Shown here: one piece after another, positions 36,455 to 46,532 of the stretch
How the letters are laid out: each line of letters starts with the position of its first letter
How positions within the stretch are numbered: position 1 is the stretch's first letter
Origin: Streptomyces sp. NBC_00820
GTDB lineage: Bacteria > Actinomycetota > Actinomycetes > Streptomycetales > Streptomycetaceae
DNA length: 64,000 nt
Direction of reading: 5' to 3'
NCBI RefSeq assembly: GCF_036347055.1
Contig: NZ_CP108882.1
Span: forward strand, 2,245,001-2,309,000
Notes under the pieces: model-generated
Told to the model about the DNA's origin: nothing
Database searches by the model: none
Seen by the model: the letters and a program-made list of their open reading frames with translations, nothing else
Program-made: the position numbers and the translations under genes

Positions 36455-38428
36455 TCAGGGCTTGTAGGCGACGGGGAGGTTCGCGGCCTTCGCCCCGGTC
36501 GGCGGGATCTGGAGGGTCTTGAGCGCGAACTCCATCACCTGCTTGTAGATCGGGCCGCAGATCTGGCCGCCGTAGTAGCTGCCGCTGGTGGCGTTCTGGA
36601 TGGCGCAGTAGACGGTGACGCGGGGCTTGTCCGCGGGCGCGAATCCGGCGAACGAGGAGGTGTAGCCGTGGTAGCGGCCGGTGGCCGGATCCACTCGGTT
36701 GGCGGTGCCGGTCTTGCCCGCGACCCGGTAACCGGGGATGCGGGCCTTGATGCCGGTGCCCTGTTCGTCGTCCACGACGGACTCCAGCATCTGGGCCAGG
36801 GTCCTGGCGGTCTTCTCGCTGACCACGCGGGTGGCCCCGGGCCGCGGCGCGGGGGTGAAGCGGCCGTCGGCGCCCTTGGTGCCACGCACCAGGGACGGTG
36901 CGACGCGGACGCCGCCGTTGGCGATCGTCGAGTAGACGGACGCGGCCTGCATGGCGTTGATGGAGAAGCCCTGGCCGAAAGGGATCGTGTACTGCTGCGA
37001 GGTGGACCACTTTCCCGGAGCGGCGAGGATGCCCGGCGTCTCCCCGGGGAAGCGGAGCCCGGTGTAGCCGCCGATGCCGAACTTGCGCAGGTACGAGTGG
37101 AGGACCTTGTTGGCTTCGGGCTGGCTCTTGCCGAGCTGGCCGGTGGCGAGGATGGTGCCGATGTTGCTGGACTTGGCGAGCACCCCGTTGAGGGTGAGGT
37201 GCCAGGTGCCGTGGTCGACGTCGTCCTGGAAGAGCCGGTCGCCGCGGTGCAGCCGGTTGGGTACGACGACGTGGGTGAGCGGGGTGGCCGCGTTCTCCTC
37301 CAGCACGGCCGCCATCGACATCACCTTGGCGGTGGAGCCGGGCTCGTAGGCGTCCTGCAGGGCCGCGTTGCCCATGGCGTCGGCACGGGCCTTGGTCAGG
37401 TCGTTGGGGTCGAAGCCGGGCGAGTTGGCCATGGCCAGGATCTGGCCGGTGCGGGTGTCCTGGACGACGACGTAGCCGCGGTCCGCCTTGGACTTCTTCA
37501 CCTGCTCGGAGATGGCGCTCTGGGCGGCCCACTGGATGTCGCGGTCGATGGTCAGTTCGACGTCCGAACCGGGCACGGCGGGCGTCTCGGTGGAGCCCAC
37601 GGTGGGCACCTCGCGGCCGCCGGACTGGGCGTAGCGGATCTTGCCGTCCTTGCCGGACAGCTGCTTGTCCAGCTCCTGCTCGATGCCGCCGCCGCCCTGG
37701 CCCTCGGCGTTGACCCAGCCCAGCAGTCCGGCGGCCAGGTCGCCGCCGGGGTAGACGCGCTGGCTGCTGGGGTCGGCGAAGACCCCGGCGAGCACGTTGG
37801 CCGATCCGGGGTCGGTGTCGGCCTTCTTGGCGAGCGCGGCCTTGAGGTCCTTGATCTGCTTCCAGACCTGGGGGGTCTGCCGGGAGGCGAGCTTGGCGTA
37901 GCGCGAGGCCTTGTTCGCCGGCCTGAGCTTGGCGACGAGCTCGGCCTGGTCCTGGCCCAGGATCGGCGCGAGCAGCGCGGCGGCCTGCTCCGGCCCGTCG
38001 CCGATCTTCAGCTGCCCGGGGGCGAACATCATGGGGTCGGCCGTGATGTCGTACGCGTCCTCGCTGACGGCGAGGGCGACGCCGGCGCGGTCGGTGATCC
38101 CGCCGCGCTCGGCGGTCAGGGTGTGGACGACGTAGCGGTTCTGCTCGGCCTTCGCCGCGTAGGTGCTCGCGTCGACGGCCTGGACCTGGAGCAGTCGTAC
38201 GACGAAGGCGAGCATGACGAGGGTGAGTGCGAGGCCGACCAGGCGCAGCCGGGGCCGGGGGCTGCCCAGCCGGAGGGCGCCCTGGGCCGGAGGCCGGGGC
38301 CCGGCCGGGCGGCGGGCGGGGCGGGCGCCCGGCCCGGGCTGCCGGCGCACGGCACCCCGCGGCCGGGGGGGCTGGGCGGGCCCGGGCACGCGGCGGCGCG
38401 GCGCTTGCCTGTCGGACACTTCCGTCAC
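36455..38428 (-). CDS. ftsI: Septal class B penicillin-binding protein FtsI/PBP3
   Basis: A 657-residue transpeptidase for septal wall cross-linking, working with FtsW. A Pro/Arg-rich cytoplasmic tail (1-60) precedes a single membrane span (about 62-82). The pedestal domain begins near ERGGITDRAGVALA. The transpeptidase motifs are SxxK at residues 364-367 (PGSTAK), SSN at 420-422 and KTG at 572-574 (AGKTGTANR). The GTG start at 38428 overlaps the ftsL stop codon by 4 bases. Confidence 0.97.
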   Translation of the reverse strand: MTEVSDRQAPRRRVPGPAQPPRPRGAVRRQPGPGARPARRPAGPRPPAQGALRLGSPRPRLRLVGLALTLVMLAFVVRLLQVQAVDASTYAAKAEQNRYVVHTLTAERGGITDRAGVALAVSEDAYDITADPMMFAPGQLKIGDGPEQAAALLAPILGQDQAELVAKLRPANKASRYAKLASRQTPQVWKQIKDLKAALAKKADTDPGSANVLAGVFADPSSQRVYPGGDLAAGLLGWVNAEGQGGGGIEQELDKQLSGKDGKIRYAQSGGREVPTVGSTETPAVPGSDVELTIDRDIQWAAQSAISEQVKKSKADRGYVVVQDTRTGQILAMANSPGFDPNDLTKARADAMGNAALQDAYEPGSTAKVMSMAAVLEENAATPLTHVVVPNRLHRGDRLFQDDVDHGTWHLTLNGVLAKSSNIGTILATGQLGKSQPEANKVLHSYLRKFGIGGYTGLRFPGETPGILAAPGKWSTSQQYTIPFGQGFSINAMQAASVYSTIANGGVRVAPSLVRGTKGADGRFTPAPRPGATRVVSEKTARTLAQMLESVVDDEQGTGIKARIPGYRVAGKTGTANRVDPATGRYHGYTSSFAGFAPADKPRVTVYCAIQNATSGSYYGGQICGPIYKQVMEFALKTLQIPPTGAKAANLPVAYKP

Positions 38429-39066
38429 CTGCCGGGGATCGTCGGGGTGGAGGCGGGCTGGGGGGTGGCGCGCGGCGCCGCCGGGGCCAGGGCCGGGGCG
38501 GTGCGCGGCGCGAACGGCGTCGAGGGGGCGGCGGACCGCTGGGCCCGCGGGACGCCCGAAGCCGGGACGGCGGGCCTGGCGGGGGCGGTCGTGGGAGCGG
38601 CCACGGGAGCCGTGGCCGGGATCCTGGTGGAGGCCGCGGAGGCCGTGGCGGGGCCGGGGGTCAGCGCCTCGGGGGCGACGGGGCCGGTGAGGGCGGCGGT
38701 CTCGGGGGCGGCGCTGGGGACGCCCTTGACGGTGCCGCCGGGGCCGAGGAAGGCGGGGTCGCCGCCGGGGACCATGCCGAGTTCGCGGGCCCGGCGCTGG
38801 AGGGCGTCGGGGGACGAGTAGGCGTCGATGTCCCGCTGGAGGGCCTGTTCCTCGTCGGTGAGGCTCTTCGTCCGCTTCTGCAGGTCGTCCAGCCTGAACG
38901 AGCCTTCGCTGAGCGCGGAGTTGAGCACCAGCAGGCCGATGAGGCCGCCGCCGAGGAGCAGGACGACGAGCAGCACGAACGGGGTGCGGGCCGCCCGGGC
39001 GCGGCCGGCCGGCAGGAGCCGGGCGAGCCGGGCCGCCCTCCCCTTCGGTCCGGGTTTACTGCTCAC
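38425..39066 (-). CDS. ftsL: FtsL-like septum formation protein
   Basis: A 213-residue bitopic protein in the ftsL position. A basic cytoplasmic start is followed by one membrane span (LLVVLLLGGGLIGLLVLNSAL). A coiled-coil region (SFRLDDLQKRTKSLTDEEQALQRDIDAY) contains the SPDALQRRARELGMVPG motif of FtsL/DivIC proteins. The last 100 residues are Ala/Pro/Thr-rich, as usual in actinobacteria. GTG at 39066 has GGAGG 5 bases upstream; GTG at 39087 would add seven residues. Overlaps ftsI. Confidence 0.92.
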   Translation of the reverse strand: MSSKPGPKGRAARLARLLPAGRARAARTPFVLLVVLLLGGGLIGLLVLNSALSEGSFRLDDLQKRTKSLTDEEQALQRDIDAYSSPDALQRRARELGMVPGGDPAFLGPGGTVKGVPSAAPETAALTGPVAPEALTPGPATASAASTRIPATAPVAAPTTAPARPAVPASGVPRAQRSAAPSTPFAPRTAPALAPAAPRATPQPASTPTIPGR

Positions 39067-39129
39067 TGGCCCTCCGGCGGGTCTCACGGGCCCCGCGGAG
39101 GGTGGGCGTGCCCAGCCGGCCCCAGTCGC

Positions 39130-40086
39130 TCACTCGGCGTCCTCCCTGATCCGCTCGGCACCGCGCAGCCTGGCGGGGGCGGCCCGGCGGTTCTCGGCGA
39201 TCTCCTCCTCGGTGGGAAGTTCGGCACCGCGCGTGAGCAGCTTGAGCCGGGGCTGGTACCGCTCGGGCACGACGGGCAGTCCGGGCGGCGCGGTGTTGGC
39301 GGCGCCGGCCGCGAACACCTGCTTCACCAGCCGGTCCTCCAGCGAGTGGTACGACAGCACGGCGACGCGGCCGCCGACGGAGACGGCCTTCACCGCCGCC
39401 GGGATGGCCCGCTCCAGGACGGACAGCTCGCCGTTGACCTCGATGCGCAGCGCCTGGAAGGTGCGCTTGGCCGGGTTGCCGCCGGTGCGCTTGGCGGCCT
39501 GCGGCAGGGAGTCCCGGATCAGCTCGACGAGGCGGGCGCTGTTGCTGAACGGCTCCTTCTCGCGCTCGCGGACGATGGCGGAGACGATCCGCTTGGCCTG
39601 CTTCTCCTCGCCGTACGCGCGCAGGATCCGCACCAGTTCGCCGGCCGGGTAGGTGTTGAGGACCTCCGCGGCGCTGACGCCGGTCGTCTGGTCCATGCGC
39701 ATGTCCAGCGGGGCGTCCTGGGCGTAGGCGAAGCCGCGGTCGGCCTCGTCCAGCTGCATGGAGGACACGCCGAGGTCGAACAGGACGCCCTGCACGCGCG
39801 GGATGCCGAGCCGGTCCAGTACGTCGGGCAGCTCGTCGTAGACGGCGTGCACGAGGGTGGCGCGCTCGCCGAAGGGGGCGAGCCGCTCGCCGGAGAGCCG
39901 CAGGGCCTCCTTGTCCCGGTCGAGGCCGATCAGCCGGGCCTCGGGGAAGCGGGTCAGCAGGGCCTCGCTGTGACCGCCGAGGCCGAGGGTGCAGTCGACG
40001 ACCACGGCTCCCGGCTCGGCGAGGGCAGGGGCCAACATGTCCAGGCACCGCTGGAGCATCACCGGGACGTGTCGACTCTGGCTCAA
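39130..40086 (-). CDS. rsmH: 16S rRNA m4C1402 methyltransferase RsmH (MraW)
   Basis: A 318-residue SAM-dependent methyltransferase that N4-methylates C1402 of 16S rRNA. It opens with the family start [15 protein letters not shown]. The SAM site is [16 protein letters not shown], with [11 protein letters not shown] and [20 protein letters not shown] next. The later motif [15 protein letters not shown] is typical. The first codon appears to be TTG at 40086 with GAGAGG upstream; no ATG or GTG is closer to the conserved start. It is the first gene of the dcw operon here; no mraZ precedes it. Confidence 0.96.
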   Translation of the reverse strand: MSQSRHVPVMLQRCLDMLAPALAEPGAVVVDCTLGLGGHSEALLTRFPEARLIGLDRDKEALRLSGERLAPFGERATLVHAVYDELPDVLDRLGIPRVQGVLFDLGVSSMQLDEADRGFAYAQDAPLDMRMDQTTGVSAAEVLNTYPAGELVRILRAYGEEKQAKRIVSAIVREREKEPFSNSARLVELIRDSLPQAAKRTGGNPAKRTFQALRIEVNGELSVLERAIPAAVKAVSVGGRVAVLSYHSLEDRLVKQVFAAGAANTAPPGLPVVPERYQPRLKLLTRGAELPTEEEIAENRRAAPARLRGAERIREDAE

Positions 40087-40133
40087 GGGGGCCTCTCAGT
40101 TCCGGCGGGCCGTACGTACCGCCGGGTCCCCGC

Positions 40134-40175
40134 CCTCCCCGGCTGACGCCGGGGGTGCCCCCGGTGAAGGGGAGG
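40134..40175. repeat. Double-hairpin palindromic repeat in the dcw leader
   Basis: Outer arms cctcccc (40134-40140) and ggggagg (40169-40175) enclose ccggggg-tg-cccccgg (40149-40164). It is the same family as the elements at 25752-25785 and 41381-41416. It lies in the predicted untranslated leader upstream of rsmH. Confidence 0.7.
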
Positions 40176-40321
40176 CCTGCCGGCGCCGGAAGCGTCAGCC
40201 GACCGGGAGCGGGAGGAGGCCGAGCCGTACGTACGCGCCGCGCACGCGGGGAGACACGGGGCGGGTGCCCGGATCTCCATGGGTTTCACCAGCAGGGAAG
40301 CCGGGCCTCCCGCTTCGCGTC

Positions 40322-40349
40322 ACTTTAGTCCACCCTGTCTCGCGGTCAA
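40322..40349 (-). promoter_or_regulatory. Strong vegetative promoter for the dcw cluster
   Basis: On the minus strand TTGACC (40349-40344) and TAAAGT (40327-40322) are spaced by 16 bases, close to the HrdB consensus. Transcription should start near 40315, giving a leader of about 230 bases before rsmH. It is the best promoter match noticed in the window. Confidence 0.7.
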
Positions 40350-40524
40350 TCAACCGGCCTGCGCGTCGCGTACCGCATCCCGACGGGAGCCGCAATTCGA
40401 CGCGGTTCACCCGTCCGGCTCAGGTTTGCCCTCCGTATGGGTTAGCTCACAACAAGCCACAATGACGTTCTTTGTCCCCTCTCACAGCGGGCCCGGACCG
40501 GAGGTGACCAGTAACGTCATGAGT

Positions 40525-41073
40525 ATGTCGACTTCCGCAGCAGTTCCCACTGGGTCCGAAGGCGCCATAACGGGCAGCCACAGCGTGACGAACCGCCTTG
40601 TCGAGGCCAACGAGCAGTACGCCGCCGCGTTCTCCGACCCCGGCATGGACGCCCGCCCCGTTCTGCGGGTGGCCGTCGTGGCCTGTATGGACGCCCGGCT
40701 GGACCTGCACGCCGCGCTCGGTCTCGAGCTCGGCGACTGCCACACCATCCGCAACGCGGGCGGCGTCGTCACCGACGACGTGATCCGCTCCCTGACCATC
40801 AGCCAGCGGGCGCTCGGCACCCGCTGCGTGGTGCTGATCCACCACACCGGGTGCGGCATGGAGTCCATCACCGAGGACTTCCGGCACGACCTGGAGATGG
40901 AGGTCGGCCAGCGCCCGTCGTGGGCGGTGGAGTCCTTCCGCGACGTGGACCAGGACGTGCGGCAGTCCATGCAGCGCGTGCGCACCTCGCCGTTCCTGCT
41001 GCACACCGACGACGTGCGCGGTTTCGTCTTCGACGTGCGCACCGGCCTGCTGCGCGAGGTCGACCCGGCCTGA
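40525..41073 (+). CDS. Beta-class carbonic anhydrase
   Basis: A 182-residue zinc enzyme interconverting CO2 and bicarbonate. Zinc ligands and the catalytic dyad are visible: Cys54, Asp56 and Arg58 in ACMDARLD, then His107 and Cys110 in HHTGCGM. The short length and HTGCGM motif fit the type II beta group found in mycobacteria and Streptomyces. ATG at 40525 (MSTSAAVPTG) has TAACGT exactly 7 bases upstream, consistent with a leaderless transcript. ATG at 40519 is the alternative, with a distant GGAGG. Divergent from the dcw cluster. Confidence 0.93.
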   Translation: MSTSAAVPTGSEGAITGSHSVTNRLVEANEQYAAAFSDPGMDARPVLRVAVVACMDARLDLHAALGLELGDCHTIRNAGGVVTDDVIRSLTISQRALGTRCVVLIHHTGCGMESITEDFRHDLEMEVGQRPSWAVESFRDVDQDVRQSMQRVRTSPFLLHTDDVRGFVFDVRTGLLREVDPA

Positions 41074-41184
41074 GCGCGGAGCCGGCGAACCCCGGCCCCG
41101 GCCGGCACGCCCCCGAGGGGAACTCCGCTCCCCGGCCTCCGACACGGCGCCGAAAAGGCCGCAAGACCGACATCGCGCGGGCAG

Positions 41185-41193
41185 TTGTCCACA
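41185..41193 (+). promoter_or_regulatory. DnaA-box-like 9-mer TTGTCCACA
   Basis: An exact match to the Streptomyces DnaA box upstream of the moxR operon, sharing 12 identical bases with the site at 15619-15627. A single box may be a regulatory DnaA site or chance. Confidence 0.45.
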
Positions 41194-41353
41194 GGCGAGT
41201 GACACGAATCGGTAACGGCGGCAAGAATGCGGGGTGTGGCGTCGCGCGGGAACCTTCCGGTCCCGCGCGATGTCCGTGCTTTTGGTTTTCGGGGTGGGCC
41301 GGTTTCGCATCGCAGAGCGTCGGCCCGAGCGACAGCGGGCCGAGGAGTGCCGG

Positions 41354-42432
<1,079 letters not shown>

Positions 42433-42433
<1 letters not shown>

Positions 42434-43797
42434 TGACCGCCGGGGGGACGGGCGGGCCGGACGCCGACCGGGGGGAGGCGGGCGGCGTCCGTACCGCCCT
42501 GGCGGGGCTCACCACCCGCGGACGCTCCTTCCTCGCCGCCGGGGTCGCCGCCGCGGTCTGCGCCTACGTGCTGGGCCAGAGCGACCTGCTGCGGGTCGGC
42601 CTGCTGCTCGCCGTGCTGCCCCTGATCTGCGCGGCCGTGCTCTACCGCACCCGCTACCGGGTGGCCGCGCACCGCCGGCTCTCCCCCGCGCGCGTGCCCG
42701 CCGCCACCGAGGCCCGGGTGCAACTGCGGATGGAGAACGTCTCCCGGATGCCCACGGGCCTGCTGATGCTCCAGGACCGGGTGCCCTACGTCCTCGGGCC
42801 CCGGCCCCGTTTCGTACTGGACCGGGTCGAGCCGGGCGGCCGCCGCGAGGTGTCCTACCGGGTCCGCTCCGACCTGCGCGGCCGCTATCCGCTCGGCCCC
42901 CTCCAGCTGCGGCTGAGCGACCCGTTCGGGATGTGCGAGCTGACCCGGTCCTTCGCCGCGTACGACACCCTGACGGTCGTCCCGCGCGTGGAGCCGCTGG
43001 CACCGGTCCGCTTCGGCGGCGAGGCCACGGGGTACGGCGACGGACGGCAGCGCGCGCTCGCCCTGTCCGGCGAGGACGACGTGATCCCGCGCGGGTACCG
43101 CTACGGCGACGACCTGCGCCGGGTCCACTGGCGGTCCACTGCGCGCTACGGCGAGCTGATGGTGCGCCGCGAGGAGCAGCCGCGCCGCTCCCGCTGCACG
43201 GTCCTGCTGGACACCCGGGGCATCGCCTACCGGGGCGCGGGCCCCGACTCGGCCTTCGAGTGGGCCGTCTCGGGCACCGCCTCGGTCCTGGTGCACATGC
43301 TCGAACGCGGCTTCTCGGTACGCCTGCTGACGGACAGTGGCAGCGCGGTGCCCGGCGAGGGCTCCGACGGCTACGCGGGCGCCGGCCAGGACACGGCGGA
43401 CGCGGCCGGGCTGATGATGGACACCCTCGCGGTGATCGACCACTCGGACGGTGCGGGTCTGTCCCGCGCGTACGACGTGCTGCGCGGCGGGAACGAGGGG
43501 CTGCTGGTCGCCTTCCTGGGCGATCTCGACGAGGAACAGGCGGCGCTGGCGGCCAGGATGTGCCGGCGCGGCGGCGCCGCGGTCGCCTTCGTGCTGGACC
43601 CGGACACCTGGGTGCGGCAGGCGGCCGACGTGCCGGGCCCGGAGGGCGACCGGCACGCCGAGCGGCTGCGCATGCTGCGTGAGGCCGGCTGGACGGCGCT
43701 GAGTGTGCCGCCCGGGGTCTCGCTGGAGGAACTGTGGCGGCGGGCGGACCGTGAGCGTCCGGACCTGGCCACGACGAACGGGGAGGCACGGAGATGA
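42433..43797 (+). CDS. DUF58 domain-containing membrane protein
   Basis: A 454-residue protein with two N-terminal membrane segments (about residues 30-70) and a cytoplasmic von Willebrand-A-like DUF58 domain. The signature is GEDDVIPRGYRYGDDLRRVHWRSTARYGELMVRREEQ. The segment CTVLLDTRG resembles a degenerate MIDAS region. It is coupled to the upstream moxR gene (1-base overlap) and the downstream transglutaminase gene (4-base overlap). The three products probably form an envelope-linked complex; substrate unknown. Confidence 0.93.
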
Positions 43798-46187
43798 GCG
43801 GGCGGGCACGACTGGCGCTGTGCGCCGCCGCGGCCACGCTGATGGCCTCCTGCGCCCTGCTGCCCCTGGTCGTCCAGCCCATGTGGCTGATCGAGGCGGC
43901 CCTGCTGGTGGCCGTCCAGACCGGTGTGGGCGCTGCGGCCCGGCGGGTGCCGCTGGCGCGGCCGCTGACCGTGGCCGCCCAGGTCCTGGTCACGCTGACG
44001 CTGCTGACCCTGGTCTTCGTCCGGGAGCACGCGCTCGTCGGGCTGATCCCGGGCCCGGACGCCGTGGAGCACTTCGCCGCCCTGCTCCGGCAGGGCTCGC
44101 AGGACGTCAGCCGGTACGCGACACCGGCGCCGGTCACCGACGGCATCAAGCTGATGCTGATCGGCGGTGTCCTGGTCATCCACCTGCTGGTGGACACCCT
44201 CGCGGTGACCTTCCGCGCCGCTGCCCCGGCCGGGCTGCCGCTGCTGGCGCTGTACTCGGTGGCCGCCGGACTGTCCGCAGGCTCGGCCGACTGGCTGTGG
44301 TTCCTGGTGGCGGCGGCCGGCTATCTGATGCTGCTGCTCGCGGAAGGCCGGGACCGGCTGGCGCAGTGGGGCCGGGTCTTCGGGGGCGCGCCCCGCACCC
44401 CGGGCGCCCCGGAGGGCGGCGCCCTCGCCCCGGTGCGCACCGGGCGCCGGATCGGCGCGGTGGCCCTCGGGGTCGCCCTGGTGGTGCCGCTGGCCCTGCC
44501 CGCGATGCAGGGGGGACTGCTGGGGGCCGCGGGGACGGGCGTCGGCGCGGGCGACGGCACGGGCGGCACGATCTCCGCGGTCAACCCGCTGGTCTCCCTG
44601 CGCGACAACCTGAACGTGAACAGCGACCGGCAGGTGCTGTCCCTGAAGACCAGCGCGAACGACCTGTCGGACATGTACGTGCGGATCGTCTCCCTGGACG
44701 ACTTCGACGGCACCACCTGGAAGCCGTCCCAGCGGCACATCGTGAACGTGCCGGAGGTCTTCCCGACACCGGCCGGCCTGAGCGCGGACGTCAAGCGCAC
44801 CACGATCACGACCACCATCACCGCCGCCGACTGGTACGCGCAGGACTGGCTGCCGATGCCGTACCCGCCGAGCGGTGTGCGGATCGGCGGGCGCTGGCGG
44901 TACGAGCCCGTCGGCATGACGCTGGTGGGCGACCACGGCCAGAACACACGCGGTGCGGCCTACCTGGTGACCAGCCTGGACGTGCGGCCGACCGCGAAGC
45001 AGCTGGCAGCGGCACCCGCGCCGCCGGCCACCCTGGAGCGCGACTACACCAAGGTGCCGGGCGGGCTGCCGAAGGTGGTGTCCCGGACCGCCAGGGAGGT
45101 CACCTCCGGTGCGGCGAACCACTACGAGGAGGCGGTGCGGCTCCAGGACTGGTTCGCGGTGAACGGCGGTTTCCAGTACGACACGCGGGTCCAGATCGGC
45201 CACGGCCCGAACGCCATCGCCAACTTCCTGCGCGACAGGCAGGGCTTCTGCGTCCACTTCTCCTTCGCGATGGCCGTGATGGCCCGCACGCTGGGCATCC
45301 CGGCCCGGGTGGCGGTGGGCTTCGCGCCCGGCACCCCGCAGGCGGACGGCTCGGTCTCGGTGAGCCTGCGGGACGCGCACGCCTGGCCCGAGCTGTACTT
45401 CCAGGGCGTGGGCTGGACCCGCTTCGAACCGACCCCGACCCGGGGCAGCGTGCCGTCGTACACCCAGTCCGAGAAGCCGGGCAGCGCCCAGCCGGACCCG
45501 GCGCTGCCGTCCCACGGTTCGACAGCGGCGCCCTCCGCCTCGGCCTCGGCCAGCGCCGGCTGCACGGATCGCACGCACCGGCCCGACGAGTGCGCCGGCC
45601 CGTCCGCCGCGGTCGTGGCGCCGAGCGGTGGCGGCGGTCCGGACGGCGGGCTGTGGGCCGCGCTGATCGCGCTGGGCGCGCTGGCCGTCCTCGTGGTGCC
45701 GCTGTCGCCGATGCTGTGGCGGGCCAGGGCACGTTCCCGGCGGCTGGGCGGACACGCCCGGACCGGGGAGGGCGCGGCGGCCCACACGCTGGCGGCCTGG
45801 CAGGAGCTGACCGACAGCGCCTGGGACATCGGGATCGTGCCGGACGAGTCGCGGACCCCGCGCGGGGCGGCGGACCGGATCGTGCGGCTCGGGCGGCTCG
45901 GCCCGGAGGCCGGGGCGGCGGTGCACCGGGTGGCGGACGCGCTGGAACAGGTGCTGTACGCGCCCCGGCCGCGTCCGGCGGCGGGGCTGGCCGAGGACGT
46001 GCGCCGGGCGATCGCCGGTCTGCACGGCGAGGTGAACCGGCGGACCCGCCTGCGGGCGCTGTTCGCGCCGCGCTCGGCGGTACGCGCGCTGTGGGCCGTC
46101 TCGGCCCGCTGGGCAGCACTCAGAGCCCGAGCCGCGGCGGCACTACCGACACCGCGCCGCCCCGGACCGTCGCAACAGCGGGGCTGA
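43794..46187 (+). CDS. Transglutaminase-like membrane protein (TgpA-type)
   Basis: A 797-residue protein: about five or six N-terminal membrane spans (to residue 230), an extracytoplasmic transglutaminase core, and a further span near residue 625 before a cytoplasmic tail. The catalytic Cys lies in RQGFCVHFSFAMAVMARTLGIPARVAVGF (about residue 486) and the His in DAHAWPELYF (about 529). TgpA-type proteins are encoded with MoxR and DUF58 partners. Reaction and substrate unknown. Start overlaps the DUF58 stop codon (ATGA). A terminator follows directly. Confidence 0.93.
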   Translation: MSGRARLALCAAAATLMASCALLPLVVQPMWLIEAALLVAVQTGVGAAARRVPLARPLTVAAQVLVTLTLLTLVFVREHALVGLIPGPDAVEHFAALLRQGSQDVSRYATPAPVTDGIKLMLIGGVLVIHLLVDTLAVTFRAAAPAGLPLLALYSVAAGLSAGSADWLWFLVAAAGYLMLLLAEGRDRLAQWGRVFGGAPRTPGAPEGGALAPVRTGRRIGAVALGVALVVPLALPAMQGGLLGAAGTGVGAGDGTGGTISAVNPLVSLRDNLNVNSDRQVLSLKTSANDLSDMYVRIVSLDDFDGTTWKPSQRHIVNVPEVFPTPAGLSADVKRTTITTTITAADWYAQDWLPMPYPPSGVRIGGRWRYEPVGMTLVGDHGQNTRGAAYLVTSLDVRPTAKQLAAAPAPPATLERDYTKVPGGLPKVVSRTAREVTSGAANHYEEAVRLQDWFAVNGGFQYDTRVQIGHGPNAIANFLRDRQGFCVHFSFAMAVMARTLGIPARVAVGFAPGTPQADGSVSVSLRDAHAWPELYFQGVGWTRFEPTPTRGSVPSYTQSEKPGSAQPDPALPSHGSTAAPSASASASAGCTDRTHRPDECAGPSAAVVAPSGGGGPDGGLWAALIALGALAVLVVPLSPMLWRARARSRRLGGHARTGEGAAAHTLAAWQELTDSAWDIGIVPDESRTPRGAADRIVRLGRLGPEAGAAVHRVADALEQVLYAPRPRPAAGLAEDVRRAIAGLHGEVNRRTRLRALFAPRSAVRALWAVSARWAALRARAAAALPTPRRPGPSQQRG

Positions 46188-46189
46188 GC

Positions 46190-46223
46190 GGTCCCGGCAG
46201 GGCGCGTCTGCCCTGCCGGGACC
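46190..46223 (+). terminator. Terminator of the moxR operon
   Basis: A perfect 14-bp stem (46190-46203 with 46210-46223) and a 6-base loop lie 2 bases past the transglutaminase stop codon. Confidence 0.88.
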
Positions 46224-46266
46224 CCGTCGGCCTCACCGGGGCTCGTCCGCCCCAGGAGGAATCCTT

Positions 46267-46442
46267 GCGTCCCGCCGGGGCTCCGCCCGCTGCGGCTCCG
46301 GCCGACCCGCCGGGGCACGTCCGACCCGGCAGGGCACGTCCGTACCAGCGGGACTTCTGCGTCCCGGGGGGGACTCCCCGCGTCCCGCCGGGGCTCCGCC
46401 CACCGCGGCTCCGGCCGGCCCGGCGGGGCACGTCCGGGCCGG
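46267..46442. repeat. Two imperfect 63-bp direct repeats in an intergenic region
   Basis: Copies at 46267-46329 and 46380-46442 (offset 113) share gcgtcccgccggggctccgc and most of the next 40 bases. A fragment gggcacgtcc appears a third time between them. The 345-base gap between the transglutaminase and DUF3040 genes otherwise holds only terminators. Confidence 0.8.
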
Positions 46443-46455
46443 GAGGCCGGACACG

Positions 46456-46493
46456 CGTGAGGGGTGACCACCGGCCGGTGGTCACCCCTCACG
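46456..46493. terminator. 38-bp perfect palindrome, terminator of the DUF3040 gene
   Basis: Arms 46456-46474 and 46475-46493 are exact reverse complements with no spacer. It lies 39 bases past the DUF3040 stop codon and faces the moxR operon, so it can act in both directions. Confidence 0.82.
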
Positions 46494-46532
46494 GATGTAT
46501 GTCTGCTGTCGTCCGCGCCCGGCGCGGACGGG

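Larger units (their letters stand above)
40087..40518. promoter_or_regulatory. Intergenic region between rsmH and the carbonic anhydrase gene
   Basis: About 430 bases without a gene. It holds the dcw promoter (40322-40349), a roughly 230-base dcw leader with a double-hairpin repeat (40134-40175), and the carbonic anhydrase promoter side at the right. The leader is long enough for RNA-level control, but no known riboswitch was recognised. Confidence 0.6.
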
